Shown here: piece by piece, positions 33,204 through 42,198 of the stretch
How the letters are laid out: each line of letters starts with the position of its first letter
How positions within the stretch are numbered: position 1 is the stretch's first letter
Assembly: GCA_020638465.1 (NCBI GenBank)
Contig: JACKIM010000002.1
Coordinates: 1,488,001 to 1,552,000, forward strand
Reading direction: 5' to 3'
Source of the DNA: Geminicoccaceae bacterium
GTDB taxonomy: Bacteria > Pseudomonadota > Alphaproteobacteria > Geminicoccales > Geminicoccaceae
Length of the DNA: 64,000 nucleotides
Translations under genes and position numbers: made by a program
Notes under the pieces: generated by a model
Database searches by the model: none
What the model was told of the DNA's origin: nothing
What the model saw: the letters and a program-made list of their open reading frames with translations, nothing else

Positions 33204-35596
33204 AGTTCACCCTGCCCTGGCTCAAGGAGCATCTCGAGACCGAGGCTTCGCTTGAGACAATCACGGAAAAGCTTACCAGTCTCGGTCTTGAGGTCGAGGA
33301 TGTCGTTGACCGCACGAGCGCGCTGGCGCCATTCACGGTCGCTCATGTCAAGGAAGCGGTTCAGCATCCCAACGCCGACCGGCTACGCCTTTGTACGGTG
33401 GAAACCAGGGATGGCATCAAGCAGATCGTCTGTGGCGCTCCCAATGCGCGAACCGGGCTCACCGGCATCTATGCTCCCACCGGCTCTGTCATCCCTGCAA
33501 CCGGCGATGTTCTCAAGCCGTCGAATATCCGTGGCGTCGAAAGCCAGGGCATGCTTTGTTCCGCGCGCGAGCTGGGAATTGGCGACGAGCACGATGGTAT
33601 CATCGAGCTCGTCGAACCGTTTGCGGTCGGTACGCCGGCCGTCGAAGCCCTCGGCATCGAAGGCCCTGCGATCGATGTGGCGCTTACCCCGGACCGCGCC
33701 GATTGCTTTGGTATCCGCGGTATCGCCCGCGACCTGGCGGCAAGCGGCATGGGGAAGCTGAAACCACTCCCGATCGACAAGGTCCCCTCATCGGGAGCGC
33801 CCGGCCCCTCGATCCGCTTCGATTTCCCGCAAGGGGCGGAGAACGCCTGTCCGTTGTTCGCCGGAAGGCTGATCCGCGGCGTGAAAAACGGTCCCAGTCC
33901 GGCATGGATGCGGGAACGGCTGATGGCCGTCGGCATGCGTCCCATTTCAGCCCTGGTCGACATCACCAACTACGTCACCATTGCGTTGAACCGCCCGTTG
34001 CACGTTTTCGATGCGGACAAGCTCGAAGGCGACCTCACCCTGCGGTTCGCCCGCGAAGGGGAAACCCTGTCGGCGCTCGACGAGAAGACCTACGAACTCG
34101 ACGCGGACATGACCGTCATCGCCGACAAGAACGGTCCGCAGGCGCTCGGTGGCATCATGGGTGGCGAGGAGAGCGGCTGTTCCGAAGAGACGGCCAACGT
34201 CTTGCTCGAAGTGGCCCTTTTCGATCCCGTGCGAACGGCCATGACCGGGCGCAAACTCGGCATCGACAGCGATGCGCGGACCCGCTTCGAGCGCGGTCTC
34301 GATCCGGCCTTCGTTCCGGATGCCGTCGAATTCGCTACCCGTTTGATCCTCGACCTCTGCGGTGGAGAACCGGCGGAACCGACCATCATCGGCGAGATAC
34401 CGCCATCCATGCCGGCGATCACCTTCCATGCCGACCAGCTGGAACGCCTTGCCGGCATCACCATGTCGAGCGAGCAGATCGAATCCCGGTTGACGGCATT
34501 GGGGTTCGATCTCGAAGGCGGTCCCCAGGTGTGGAAGGTGCAGCCACCGAGCTGGCGCCATGACGTCTACACCCAGGCCTGCATCGTCGAAGAGCTCGCA
34601 CGCATGCTGGGCTTCGATCACATTCCACCCGAACCGGTGCGACGGACCGAGGCCGTGGGTGTCGGCGTGCTCACCATGGCCCAGCGTCGCCGCAGCGACA
34701 TGCGCCGCGGGGTGGCCAATCAGGGACTGAACGAAACCGTGAGTTGGTCGTTCATCTCGGAAGACCATGCTCGGATGTTCGGCTCTGACCTGCCCATTCG
34801 GCTACAGAATCCCATTGCCAGCGAACTTTCCGTATTGCGCCCGTCGCTGCTGCCGGCGCTGCTGTCAGCCGCCGCACGCAATGCGGCACGCAAGCGTTCG
34901 AGCGGTGCGCTGTTCGAGCTGGGCCCGCGCTTTACCGGTAATCGCCCCGGCGATCAGCTCTGGTCCGTTGCCGGTCTCCGTTATGGCGATGCGACAGGCC
35001 GGGAATGGTCGCAATCGCGCCGTCCGTCCGATGTGTTCGATGCCAAGGCGGACGCCACCGAGGCCCTTGCGGCTGCCGGCGTGCGCGTCGATGCACTCCA
35101 ATGCCGTGCCGAAGCACCATCCTGGTATCACCCGGGCCGTTCAGGTGTGCTGGCGCTGGGCCCCAATGTTCTCGCGACATTCGGAGAACTTCACCCTCGC
35201 GTGGCCGCCGCCTTCGATCTCGACGCACCCGTGGCAGCATTCGAGATCGACATCGACACCTTGCCCAGGGCAAAGGCGAAACCGGGCAAGGCACGTCCGG
35301 CGCTGGAGCGGTGGCCATATCCGGCCGTGGAACGCGATTTTGCATTCCTTGTCGATCGCGGGGTGACGGCTGCCGAACTCCTGCGGGCGATTCGGGCCGC
35401 CGACAAGCAGCTTATCCGCGATGCCCACCTGTTCGACGTCTATGAGGGCGACCGCATCGACGCCGACAAGAAGTCGCTGGCCGTGGCGGTCCGGTTGCAG
35501 TCGAAGGACCGCACACTGAGCGATGCGGAAGTGGAACCGATTTCCACAAAGATCGTCCAGGCGGCCGAAAAGCAATGCGGAGCCAGCCTGCGCTGA
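33200..35596 (+). CDS. pheT: Phenylalanyl-tRNA synthetase beta subunit
   Basis: The 798-residue beta subunit follows the standard domain order. An N-terminal KFTLPWLKEHLETEASLE is followed by an OB-fold tRNA-binding domain (about 40-150, HPNADRLRLCTVETRDG). The B3/4 editing domain lies around 210-390, the B5 domain around 400-475 and a catalytic-like core follows. The C-terminal anticodon-binding fold carries YPAVERDFAFLVDRGVTAAE. It has editing activity against Tyr-tRNA-Phe and supplies most tRNA contacts. The chosen ATG overlaps the pheS stop (ATGA). Confidence 0.97.
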   Translation: MKFTLPWLKEHLETEASLETITEKLTSLGLEVEDVVDRTSALAPFTVAHVKEAVQHPNADRLRLCTVETRDGIKQIVCGAPNARTGLTGIYAPTGSVIPATGDVLKPSNIRGVESQGMLCSARELGIGDEHDGIIELVEPFAVGTPAVEALGIEGPAIDVALTPDRADCFGIRGIARDLAASGMGKLKPLPIDKVPSSGAPGPSIRFDFPQGAENACPLFAGRLIRGVKNGPSPAWMRERLMAVGMRPISALVDITNYVTIALNRPLHVFDADKLEGDLTLRFAREGETLSALDEKTYELDADMTVIADKNGPQALGGIMGGEESGCSEETANVLLEVALFDPVRTAMTGRKLGIDSDARTRFERGLDPAFVPDAVEFATRLILDLCGGEPAEPTIIGEIPPSMPAITFHADQLERLAGITMSSEQIESRLTALGFDLEGGPQVWKVQPPSWRHDVYTQACIVEELARMLGFDHIPPEPVRRTEAVGVGVLTMAQRRRSDMRRGVANQGLNETVSWSFISEDHARMFGSDLPIRLQNPIASELSVLRPSLLPALLSAAARNAARKRSSGALFELGPRFTGNRPGDQLWSVAGLRYGDATGREWSQSRRPSDVFDAKADATEALAAAGVRVDALQCRAEAPSWYHPGRSGVLALGPNVLATFGELHPRVAAAFDLDAPVAAFEIDIDTLPRAKAKPGKARPALERWPYPAVERDFAFLVDRGVTAAELLRAIRAADKQLIRDAHLFDVYEGDRIDADKKSLAVAVRLQSKDRTLSDAEVEPISTKIVQAAEKQCGASLR

Positions 35597-35756
35597 TGAT
35601 GATGCCAGCGAGGCGAGTGAATCGTCGCAGCTGCGGGATTATCCGGGTTGTGACGCCCCTTGCCCGGCATTGTCGTGAGACACTTGCATTTGTCGTGCAC
35701 ATCCGCCAAGGGCACGGTTGCACCGGCAGTGCAGTCCAAGGGAACACCCCCACTCG

Positions 35757-37556
35757 ATGACCGACCTCTCCCATATCCGCAACTTTGCCATCGTCGCCCA
35801 TATCGACCATGGCAAATCGACGCTTGCCGACCGCCTTATCGAAATGTGCGGCGGTCTGGAAGCGCGCGAGATGAAGTCGCAGATTCTCGATTCGATGGAT
35901 ATCGAGCGCGAGCGCGGCATCACTATCAAGGCCCAGACGGTCCGGCTGCTCTATTTGGCAAAGGATGGACAGCGCTATACCTTCAACCTTATCGACACTC
36001 CCGGCCATGTCGATTTCTCCTATGAAGTCAGCCGCTCGATGCGTGCCTGCGAAGGCGCCCTGTTGCTGGTGGACGCAAGTCAGGGTGTCGAGGCACAGAC
36101 CTTGGCGAATGCCTATCAGGCCATCGATGCCGACCTCGAAATCGCCCCCGTTCTCAACAAGGTCGATCTCCCGGCAGCCGAACCGGAGCGCATCCGCCAG
36201 CAGATCGAGGACATCATCGGTCTCGACGCCTCGGATGCGCTTGAAATCTCGGCCAAGACCGGTCTCGGCGTCGAGGCGGTGCTCGAAGCCATCGTCCACA
36301 AGCTGCCGGCACCGACAGGCGATGCGGATGCCCCGTTGCAGGCCCTCATCGTCGACAGCTGGTACGATGCCTATCTGGGTGTGGTGACCCTCATCCGTGT
36401 ACGGCACGGACGGATCCGCAAGGGTTCGAAGCTGATGATGATGGGAACCCGTGCGCATCATCAAGTGGACCGAGTCGGCGTGTTCACTCCCAAGCCCCTC
36501 CTTGTCGACGAGCTCGGCCCGGGCGAAGTGGGTTTCATAACCGCCTCGGTCAAGGACATCGCCGATACCCGCGTGGGCGATACCATCACCGAGGAGAAGC
36601 GCCCCGCCGATAGTCCGTTGCCGGGTTTCAGACCATCGCAGCCGGTGGTGTTCTGCGGCATGTTCCCCGCCGATGCTTCCGACTACGACACCCTGCGCGA
36701 CGCGCTCGGCAAGCTGCGTCTCAACGATGCAAGTTTCGAATACGAGCCCGAGAGCTCGTCGGCCCTCGGTCTCGGATTCCGCTGCGGTTTCCTTGGCTTG
36801 CTGCATCTGGAAATCATCCAGGAACGGCTCGACCGGGAGTTCGATCTCGACCTCGTACTCACGGCCCCCTCCGTGGTCTACAAGATGCACTTGCAAAAGG
36901 GGACAACGGTCGACCTCCACAACCCGGCCGACTATCCCGATCCCACGCAGATCAAATCGCTGGAGGAACCGTGGATCAAGGCCACGATCCTCGTGCCCGA
37001 CGAATATCTGGGGAAGGTGCTCGACCTCTGCACGGAAAAGCGTGGCGTACAGATCGAACTCACCTATGTCGGCCAGCGAGCCATGCTGGTCTACCGTTTG
37101 CCGCTGAACGAGGTTGTCTACGATTTCTACGACCGGCTCAAATCGGCCACCCGTGGCTATGCCAGCTTCGACTACCAGCTGGACGGCTATGGCGAGAGCG
37201 ATCTCGTCAAGTTGTCCGTCCTTGTCAATAACGATCCCGTGGACAGCCTTGCCCTGATCGTCCACCGTTCCATGGCCGAAAAGCGGGGCCGCGCGTTGTG
37301 CGAGAAGTTGAAGGAACTCATTCCACGCCAGATGTTCAAGATCGCCATTCAGGCGGCGATCGGCGGCAAGGTGATCGCCCGAGAGACCATTTCGGCATTC
37401 CGCAAGGACGTGACGGCCAAGTGTTACGGAGGCGATATTACCCGCAAGCGCAAACTTCTCGAAAAGCAGAAAGCCGGCAAGAAGCGGATGCGCAATATCG
37501 GCAATGTCGAAATTCCCCAGGAAGCGTTCCTCGCTGCATTGAAAATGGACAATTGA
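35757..37556 (+). CDS. lepA: Elongation factor 4 (LepA GTPase)
   Basis: This 599-residue translational GTPase has IVAHIDHGKSTLADRL (P loop), RERGITIKAQTVRLLY (switch I), LIDTPGHVDFSYEVSRSMRA (G3) and NKVDLPAAEPERI (G4). EF-G-like domains II, III and V follow, then the LepA-specific C-terminal domain (FRKDVTAKCYGGDITRKRKL, LEKQKAGKKRMRNIGNVEIP). It binds ribosomes, with roles in initiation and stalled elongation. The ATG at 35757 begins MTDLSHIRNFAIVAHI; an extension to 35718 is rejected. The gene stands 160 bp after pheT. Confidence 0.97.
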   Translation: MTDLSHIRNFAIVAHIDHGKSTLADRLIEMCGGLEAREMKSQILDSMDIERERGITIKAQTVRLLYLAKDGQRYTFNLIDTPGHVDFSYEVSRSMRACEGALLLVDASQGVEAQTLANAYQAIDADLEIAPVLNKVDLPAAEPERIRQQIEDIIGLDASDALEISAKTGLGVEAVLEAIVHKLPAPTGDADAPLQALIVDSWYDAYLGVVTLIRVRHGRIRKGSKLMMMGTRAHHQVDRVGVFTPKPLLVDELGPGEVGFITASVKDIADTRVGDTITEEKRPADSPLPGFRPSQPVVFCGMFPADASDYDTLRDALGKLRLNDASFEYEPESSSALGLGFRCGFLGLLHLEIIQERLDREFDLDLVLTAPSVVYKMHLQKGTTVDLHNPADYPDPTQIKSLEEPWIKATILVPDEYLGKVLDLCTEKRGVQIELTYVGQRAMLVYRLPLNEVVYDFYDRLKSATRGYASFDYQLDGYGESDLVKLSVLVNNDPVDSLALIVHRSMAEKRGRALCEKLKELIPRQMFKIAIQAAIGGKVIARETISAFRKDVTAKCYGGDITRKRKLLEKQKAGKKRMRNIGNVEIPQEAFLAALKMDN

Positions 37557-37642
37557 CCCTTCCCCGGCAAGGACGGGAGAAATTCATCGCATGTTCCACA
37601 CAGCCGTGATGGCCCCGCCGATTGAGCGCGCGTCTTCACCGC

Positions 37643-37675
37643 TCAGGCAATCTCACCTGATCGGGAAATGCCCTA
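37643..37675. repeat. REP-like palindrome, copy c
   Basis: A TCAGG/CCTGA stem (37643-37647 and 37656-37660) is followed by the tail tcgggaaatgcccta. The last 22 bases match 14740-14761 at 19 positions. It lies in the 314-bp non-coding stretch after lepA, which otherwise holds only a possible 35-residue frame. Confidence 0.5.
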
Positions 37676-37780
37676 GAATGGCAGGGTCACGGCGACAATG
37701 GCCGGGAGAAGCCCCGCCTTGGCCACGGCTATCAGGGCAACCTGGGTAAGAGCGATACCTGTCGCGACATGCCCCCACAT
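37673..37780 (-). CDS. Possible 35-residue hydrophobic peptide
   Basis: A short frame beginning MWGHVATGIALTQVALIA and continuing through a second hydrophobic half to TLPF is preceded by GGGAG. It could be a single-span or hairpin membrane peptide. It lies downstream of the GAF gene on the same strand. Its stop codon falls in the repeat palindrome. Length and isolation make a chance frame quite possible, so confidence is low. Confidence 0.25.
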   Translation of the reverse strand: MWGHVATGIALTQVALIAVAKAGLLPAIVAVTLPF

Positions 37781-37870
37781 CCGCAGCTCCCGTCCTGGGG
37801 TTATCCACGGATTATGGCCTGCACACCTTAACAACAGGTTGACGAATGCCCGGACAGACGCGGCCGGCGT

Positions 37871-38380
37871 TTATTCCCTGCCCTGTTCAATCGCGAGCAA
37901 AAGCGGCGGAACCATGAGGGGAGCGAAAGGAAGGACCGCCTTGACAGAGGACTCGGAATAGGCGTTTTCGGCATCGAGAATGTTGATGGTGCCCAGCACG
38001 TTACCGTTCCAGCGCACCGGCAGGTTGATGGCCGAACCGCAGCCGAGGCTTTTGATGAGTTCATGATCGAAGAAGGCCCAGGCAATGTCTTCGTGGGTCC
38101 GCCCCAGCCATGGCTGTGCCTTGACCAGCACCTGCTCGCCCCAGCCGCTGAGGTTGCTTGGGGTCTTGCGTCCGCCGACCGGGTAGGCTTCCGGCTCGCT
38201 GGTATAGATGCGCACAGATTCGTTGGTGTCGACATCGCGACAAAGGACCGTAAACAGGCGGCAGCCGATCCGCTGCCGAACGATGGCCGCAAGCCCGTCG
38301 AAGGCCGCGGTGGGCTGGTTCGCGTCCGCGAGAGCATCGCCGAGTTGAAGCAGCAAGGGTTCAAGACTGTCATGTGTCAT
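37871..38380 (-). CDS. GAF-domain protein
   Basis: The 169-residue cytoplasmic protein consists of one GAF sensor domain: FDGLAAIVRQRIGCRLFTVL, AWAFFDHELIKSLGCGSAIN, LPVRWNGNVLGTINILDAEN and AYSESSVKAVLPFAPLM. No output domain is attached. Its ATG overlaps the stop of the livM-like permease by four bases, so it is translated as the last gene of the ABC transporter operon. A single GAF domain there could sense the transported ligand or a related metabolite. It is related to free methionine sulfoxide reductase-like GAF proteins only in fold; the catalytic cysteine set of that enzyme was not identified. Confidence 0.85.
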   Translation of the reverse strand: MTHDSLEPLLLQLGDALADANQPTAAFDGLAAIVRQRIGCRLFTVLCRDVDTNESVRIYTSEPEAYPVGGRKTPSNLSGWGEQVLVKAQPWLGRTHEDIAWAFFDHELIKSLGCGSAINLPVRWNGNVLGTINILDAENAYSESSVKAVLPFAPLMVPPLLLAIEQGRE

Positions 38381-39306
38381 GGAGTCGTTCCTCTGTTGGA
38401 AAGCCCGACATCCGCGCTGCGCAAGGGACGTTCAGGCAACAATCCCCTGGGCCGGACGCGCATGGAGACGATCAGGAGCATGCCCACGGTGATCTCGCGC
38501 AGGGCCGCGACCTGGGTACCGGAGAGGTCTGGCAACAGGTCACCGAGAAGGCGGCTGCCTTCAAGGACCGCAACAACCACGATCGAGCCGAGTACGGCGC
38601 CGATCATGTTGCCGGGCCCGCCGACCGTGAGAGCGAGAAAGATGTAGATGGTGATCAGGGGACGAAAGACGTCGGGAGCGATGTAGCTGTTGTAGTGGCC
38701 GAAGAGCGCACCGGCGAAGCCCAGCAAGGCAGCACTCAGGGTGAATGCCTGAAGCCGCAGGCGACGGATCGGCTTTCCGGCAACGGCGGCGATGGTGTCG
38801 TCGTCGCGGATGGCGCGCAGGGCCCGCCCCATGGGGCTCAGGGCGAGGCGGCGAAGAAAAAGGACCGTGACGAGCATGACGATCAGTGCAAGGATCGCAA
38901 ATCCGATGTTGAATTCCATCGGGGTGAGAAGGCCGCGACCCGGCATGGGAATGTTGGAGATACCGTCGGCTCCCCGGGTGAGCCATGTCTCATTGGTAGC
39001 AACCAGGCGGACGGACTCGGCAAAGCCGAGCGTAATGATGGCCAGATAGTCGCCGCGCAGGCGCAGGGTGACGGCGGCAAGCAGCAGGCCGAAGGCTCCG
39101 GCGAAGACAAAGCCGAGCACCATCCCGACGGGTACCGGCAGCCCACCCGAGGTCGTCGCAATCGCACTTGCATAGGCTCCAAGCGCAAAGAAGCCGGCAA
39201 GACCCAGATTGACCATGCCGGTCAGCCCCCAGGCAAGGTTGAGCCCCAGCGCAAGCAGGGCATAGATACCGGTCGTGACGGCAAGGGAGGCAAGATAGCT
39301 GCTCAT
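38377..39306 (-). CDS. Branched-chain amino-acid-type ABC permease (LivM family)
   Basis: This inner-membrane permease of 309 residues has eight or more hydrophobic helices. LivM hallmarks include LALGLNLAWGLTGMVNLGLA near the N-terminus, LRGDYLAIITLGFAESVRL, SPMGRALRAIRDDDTIAAVA (the ATPase-contact loop) and LTVGGPGNMIGAVLGSIVVV. It pairs with the LivH-like permease encoded just upstream, whose stop overlaps its ATG. The C-terminal tail is basic. The substrate, perhaps amino acids, amides or urea, is not determined by the permease alone. Confidence 0.93.
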   Translation of the reverse strand: MSSYLASLAVTTGIYALLALGLNLAWGLTGMVNLGLAGFFALGAYASAIATTSGGLPVPVGMVLGFVFAGAFGLLLAAVTLRLRGDYLAIITLGFAESVRLVATNETWLTRGADGISNIPMPGRGLLTPMEFNIGFAILALIVMLVTVLFLRRLALSPMGRALRAIRDDDTIAAVAGKPIRRLRLQAFTLSAALLGFAGALFGHYNSYIAPDVFRPLITIYIFLALTVGGPGNMIGAVLGSIVVVAVLEGSRLLGDLLPDLSGTQVAALREITVGMLLIVSMRVRPRGLLPERPLRSADVGLSNRGTTP

Positions 39307-40166
39307 GGACGCCGTGCTCCGAACAGGCCTTCGGGCTTCAGGGTAAGAACCAGCAAGATTGCCAGGAACCCTATCGAACTCTTGTAGGTGGGATCGAGAA
39401 TGGCCAGCGACAGTTCCTCACCGATCCCTATGACAAAGGCACCGGCCACGGCTCCGGGAATGCTGCCGAGACCGCCGACAACCGCAGCCGCGAAAATCGA
39501 AAGGATGAAACGAAAGCCGGTCAACGGATCGATCGCGGTCCCCAGTCCCTGCAGGACCCCGCCAATGCCGACGAGCCCCATCGCAATGAAGGTCGTGAGC
39601 CGCACGACAGTCTGCGACGGGATACCCTTCAACTGCGCCAGATCAGGATTGTCCGCGACCGCACGCATGGCCTTGCCCCAGCGACCGAAACGCAGGAAGG
39701 CAAAGAGTGCCGCCATGACGACAACGCTGAGGATCAGGTTTTCGACCTGCTGCGGACCGACGCGGATCATGCCGAATCGCCAGTCGCGGAGAATTGGCAG
39801 GTCGTAGCCGCGCAGGTCATTGCCGAAGATGAAGCGTACGATATTCTCAAGGACGATCGTGAGGGCAATCGACGCAATGGCCGTGGTAAGCGCACCATGC
39901 GGACGCATCGGCTGGAGCACGAGCATGTCACTCGCGACACCGACCGCGCCCGCGACAAGGAATGCCACCAAGACCGATGCAATGACCGGCAAGCCGAGAT
40001 GGACATTGACGACGAAGGCCGCGAACGCACCGATGGTGGCCATTGAGGCAACGGAGAAGTTGGGGAACCGCATTACGGCGAAGATGGTGGTGAAACCGAT
40101 CGCCGGCAACGCAAGCAGGCTGCCGAACAGGATGCCGTTGACGATGTATTGCGGAACGAGTTCCAT
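39303..40166 (-). CDS. Branched-chain amino-acid-type ABC permease (LivH family)
   Basis: The 287-residue permease begins MELVPQYIVNGILFGSLLAL and shows LivH signatures: IASIALTIVLENIVRFIFG, RFGRWGKAMRAVADNPDLAQ (coupling loop for the ATPases) and ALDPLTGF-like helix ends, closing with LTLKPEGLFG. The chosen ATG at 40166 lies at the membrane helix start, and an upstream ATG at 40190 adds eight polar residues. It follows the binding-protein gene by 69 bp and overlaps the livM-like gene by ATGA. Confidence 0.92.
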   Translation of the reverse strand: MELVPQYIVNGILFGSLLALPAIGFTTIFAVMRFPNFSVASMATIGAFAAFVVNVHLGLPVIASVLVAFLVAGAVGVASDMLVLQPMRPHGALTTAIASIALTIVLENIVRFIFGNDLRGYDLPILRDWRFGMIRVGPQQVENLILSVVVMAALFAFLRFGRWGKAMRAVADNPDLAQLKGIPSQTVVRLTTFIAMGLVGIGGVLQGLGTAIDPLTGFRFILSIFAAAVVGGLGSIPGAVAGAFVIGIGEELSLAILDPTYKSSIGFLAILLVLTLKPEGLFGARRP

Positions 40167-40235
40167 GGTTCCCTGTTGCCACCCGGTCAATGAAGAAGGC
40201 AGGCACGGGACCAGGCCCGTACCTGCGGGGCCTCG

Positions 40236-41444
40236 TCAGATACGCTCAAAATCGACGGCCTTGCCGCCCTCGATGCGCTTGAACAGGAAGTTGGTCTTGG
40301 TGATGTCACCGATATCCGTGAAATCGCATGGTCCGCTGGCTCCCGAATAATTGACCGACCCGCCGCCCGCGAGGATGGAGATGCCATCGACGGCATTGTC
40401 TACCGTCTCGCCATCGCCCTGGCTGATCTTGCGGACATTGTCGCGAATGTCCGGGCCCTTGGCCGAACCCGCGGACTGGATGGCGAGCATGCACAAGCTG
40501 GCATGGTCGTAAGTCTGGGCGGAGTAGGGATCGACGGTATCGACGCCAAGGATCGCCTTGACCCTCGCGTAGGCACCCGACTCGATGTCCGGAGTGCCTT
40601 CCCAAGTGAATACGCCTTCGATGACCTCCGGCGGCAGGGCGTCAATCAGCGACTGGTTCACCGCATAGGCCGGACCGATGATCCTGCCATCGTAGCCAGC
40701 CTGATAGAGGTCGCGCAGCAGCACCGTTGAATCGGCGACATAGCCCCCCAGAAGGATGAAGTCCGGACTCTCCGCGAGGACCCGGTCAACCTCGGAACGG
40801 TAACTGGTCTTGTCGGCCTCGTAGATCAGTTCGATTGTCTCGATACCGTTCTTTTCGCCAGTTTCGCGGGTCACGGCGATGGACTCCGCCGCGAACGGCG
40901 TCTGCGGGCCGACCCATCCGAACTTCGTACCTCCCTGCGCAACCATGAAATCGGCCGCGACGGAAATCTGCAGATGACTGTTGGGTTGCGTTCTGATGAT
41001 GTATCCTTGATGGGGCAGAAGCGTGATCGAATCCGAACCGGAAACGGTGAACAGCATCACCCCGCTTTCCCAGCAGACCGGTGCCACGGCCGTCGTCACC
41101 GACGAGGCCCATGTCCCCATGATTGCCGAAACGCCATCGAGGTCGATCAGCTTGCGCGCCGCGCGCACGGCTGCCTCCGGATTGGTCTGGGTATCTTCGG
41201 ATACCAGCTCGACTTCCCGGCCGATGACACCGCCGGCCTCATTGACGCTCGCGATGACGCCCGCAATGGCATCGCGCATCGACGGTCCGTAGGTACCGCC
41301 GACACCGGTAAGCGGCGTAAGGCTGCCAACCTTGATGGGGCCGTCCTGGGCCAGCGCCAGACGCGGCATCGAGGCCGCTGCCAGTCCCATCGTGCCCGTC
41401 GCGAGCATGCTCCGCCTGGTCAGGCCAACCGATGTTCTCTTCAT
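40236..41444 (-). CDS. Periplasmic ligand-binding protein of Liv-type ABC system
   Basis: This exported type I binding protein has 402 residues. The N-terminus RTSVGLTRRSMLATGTMGLA is a Tat-type signal with cleavage near LALA-Q, so it may fold before export. The Leu/Ile/Val-binding fold follows: IKVGSLTPLTGVGGTYGPSM, SAIMGTWASSVTTAVAPVCW and FILLGGYVADSTVLLRDLYQ. It lies between the two ATPase genes and the two permease genes in one operon. Relatives bind branched-chain amino acids, amides or urea, and the ligand here is unknown. The cysteine in PVCWESG near the cleft is notable. Confidence 0.9.
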   Translation of the reverse strand: MKRTSVGLTRRSMLATGTMGLAAASMPRLALAQDGPIKVGSLTPLTGVGGTYGPSMRDAIAGVIASVNEAGGVIGREVELVSEDTQTNPEAAVRAARKLIDLDGVSAIMGTWASSVTTAVAPVCWESGVMLFTVSGSDSITLLPHQGYIIRTQPNSHLQISVAADFMVAQGGTKFGWVGPQTPFAAESIAVTRETGEKNGIETIELIYEADKTSYRSEVDRVLAESPDFILLGGYVADSTVLLRDLYQAGYDGRIIGPAYAVNQSLIDALPPEVIEGVFTWEGTPDIESGAYARVKAILGVDTVDPYSAQTYDHASLCMLAIQSAGSAKGPDIRDNVRKISQGDGETVDNAVDGISILAGGGSVNYSGASGPCDFTDIGDITKTNFLFKRIEGGKAVDFERI

Positions 41445-41490
41445 GTTCCAACTCCACAGTTCCGGGTGATGCCGAGACTATATATTAAGT

Positions 41491-42198
41491 TTATTTTCCT
41501 AGGAAGATTTTTCTGATCTCGGGATCCTCCCGGATGCTCGAAGCAGTTCCCGAGCGCGCGTTTCGGCCATCGACGAGCAGAAAGGCGTCATCCGCACGCT
41601 TCAGGGCCGCCATCGCATTCTGTTCCACCATCGCGATCGCAACGCCCGTCCGTTTGATGGCATCCACCGTGTCAAACAGTTCCTGGGCAGCGACCGGGCT
41701 CAGCCCGGCAGTCGGCTCGTCAAGCAGGAGAACGCGGGGGCGGGTCATCATGGCCATGGCCATGGCCAGAACCTGGCGCTGGCCGCCGGACAGACTGCCT
41801 GCGGTCTGACGACGTCGTTGCGCCAGTAACGGGAACTGTTCGCAGAGCTCCGCCTGCCGCTCGCGAACGCTGGCAGGTGTCAGCCATCCTCCCATTTCAA
41901 GATTCTCGGCGACGGTCATCGAAGCGAAGATATTCGCCTCCTGGGGAACAAAGCCTATTCCCTTCCCGGCAATCTCGCGGGGTGAGCAGGAATCGATCCG
42001 CTCGCCGTCGAAAGTGATCGAACCGGCCTGCACCCGCACCAGACCGACAATGGCCTTGAGCAAGGTCGACTTGCCCGCACCGTTGGGGCCGATGATGACA
42101 ACCATGCGCTGCGGCTCGATCGTCAGATCCACGCCCTTGAGAATGTGATCGGCCGCAGTATACCCTCCCTCAAGCCCCCTGACCTCGATCCGGCTCAT
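41491..42198 (-). CDS. ABC transporter ATPase (LivF family)
   Basis: This 235-residue cytoplasmic ATPase has IGPNGAGKSTLLKAIVGLVR (Walker A), GFVPQEANIFASMTVAENLE, AGSLSGGQRQVLAMAMAMM (signature) and VLLLDEPTAGLSPVAAQELF (Walker B). It pairs with the LivG-type ATPase to drive the permeases. The ATG at 42198 overlaps the livG stop (ATGA), so an apparent extension to 42309 is ignored. The short C-terminus is typical of LivF, in contrast to LivG. Confidence 0.94.
   Translation of the reverse strand: MSRIEVRGLEGGYTAADHILKGVDLTIEPQRMVVIIGPNGAGKSTLLKAIVGLVRVQAGSITFDGERIDSCSPREIAGKGIGFVPQEANIFASMTVAENLEMGGWLTPASVRERQAELCEQFPLLAQRRRQTAGSLSGGQRQVLAMAMAMMTRPRVLLLDEPTAGLSPVAAQELFDTVDAIKRTGVAIAMVEQNAMAALKRADDAFLLVDGRNARSGTASSIREDPEIRKIFLGK

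Noticed and set aside
35412..37265. Very long open frame antisense to lepA
   Set aside because: Its translation has no recognisable domain and the opposite strand encodes a perfectly conserved LepA. Long antisense frames are expected in GC-rich DNA.
38374..39387. Plus-strand frame opposite the livM-like gene
   Set aside because: Charged low-complexity antisense of membrane helices; not a gene.
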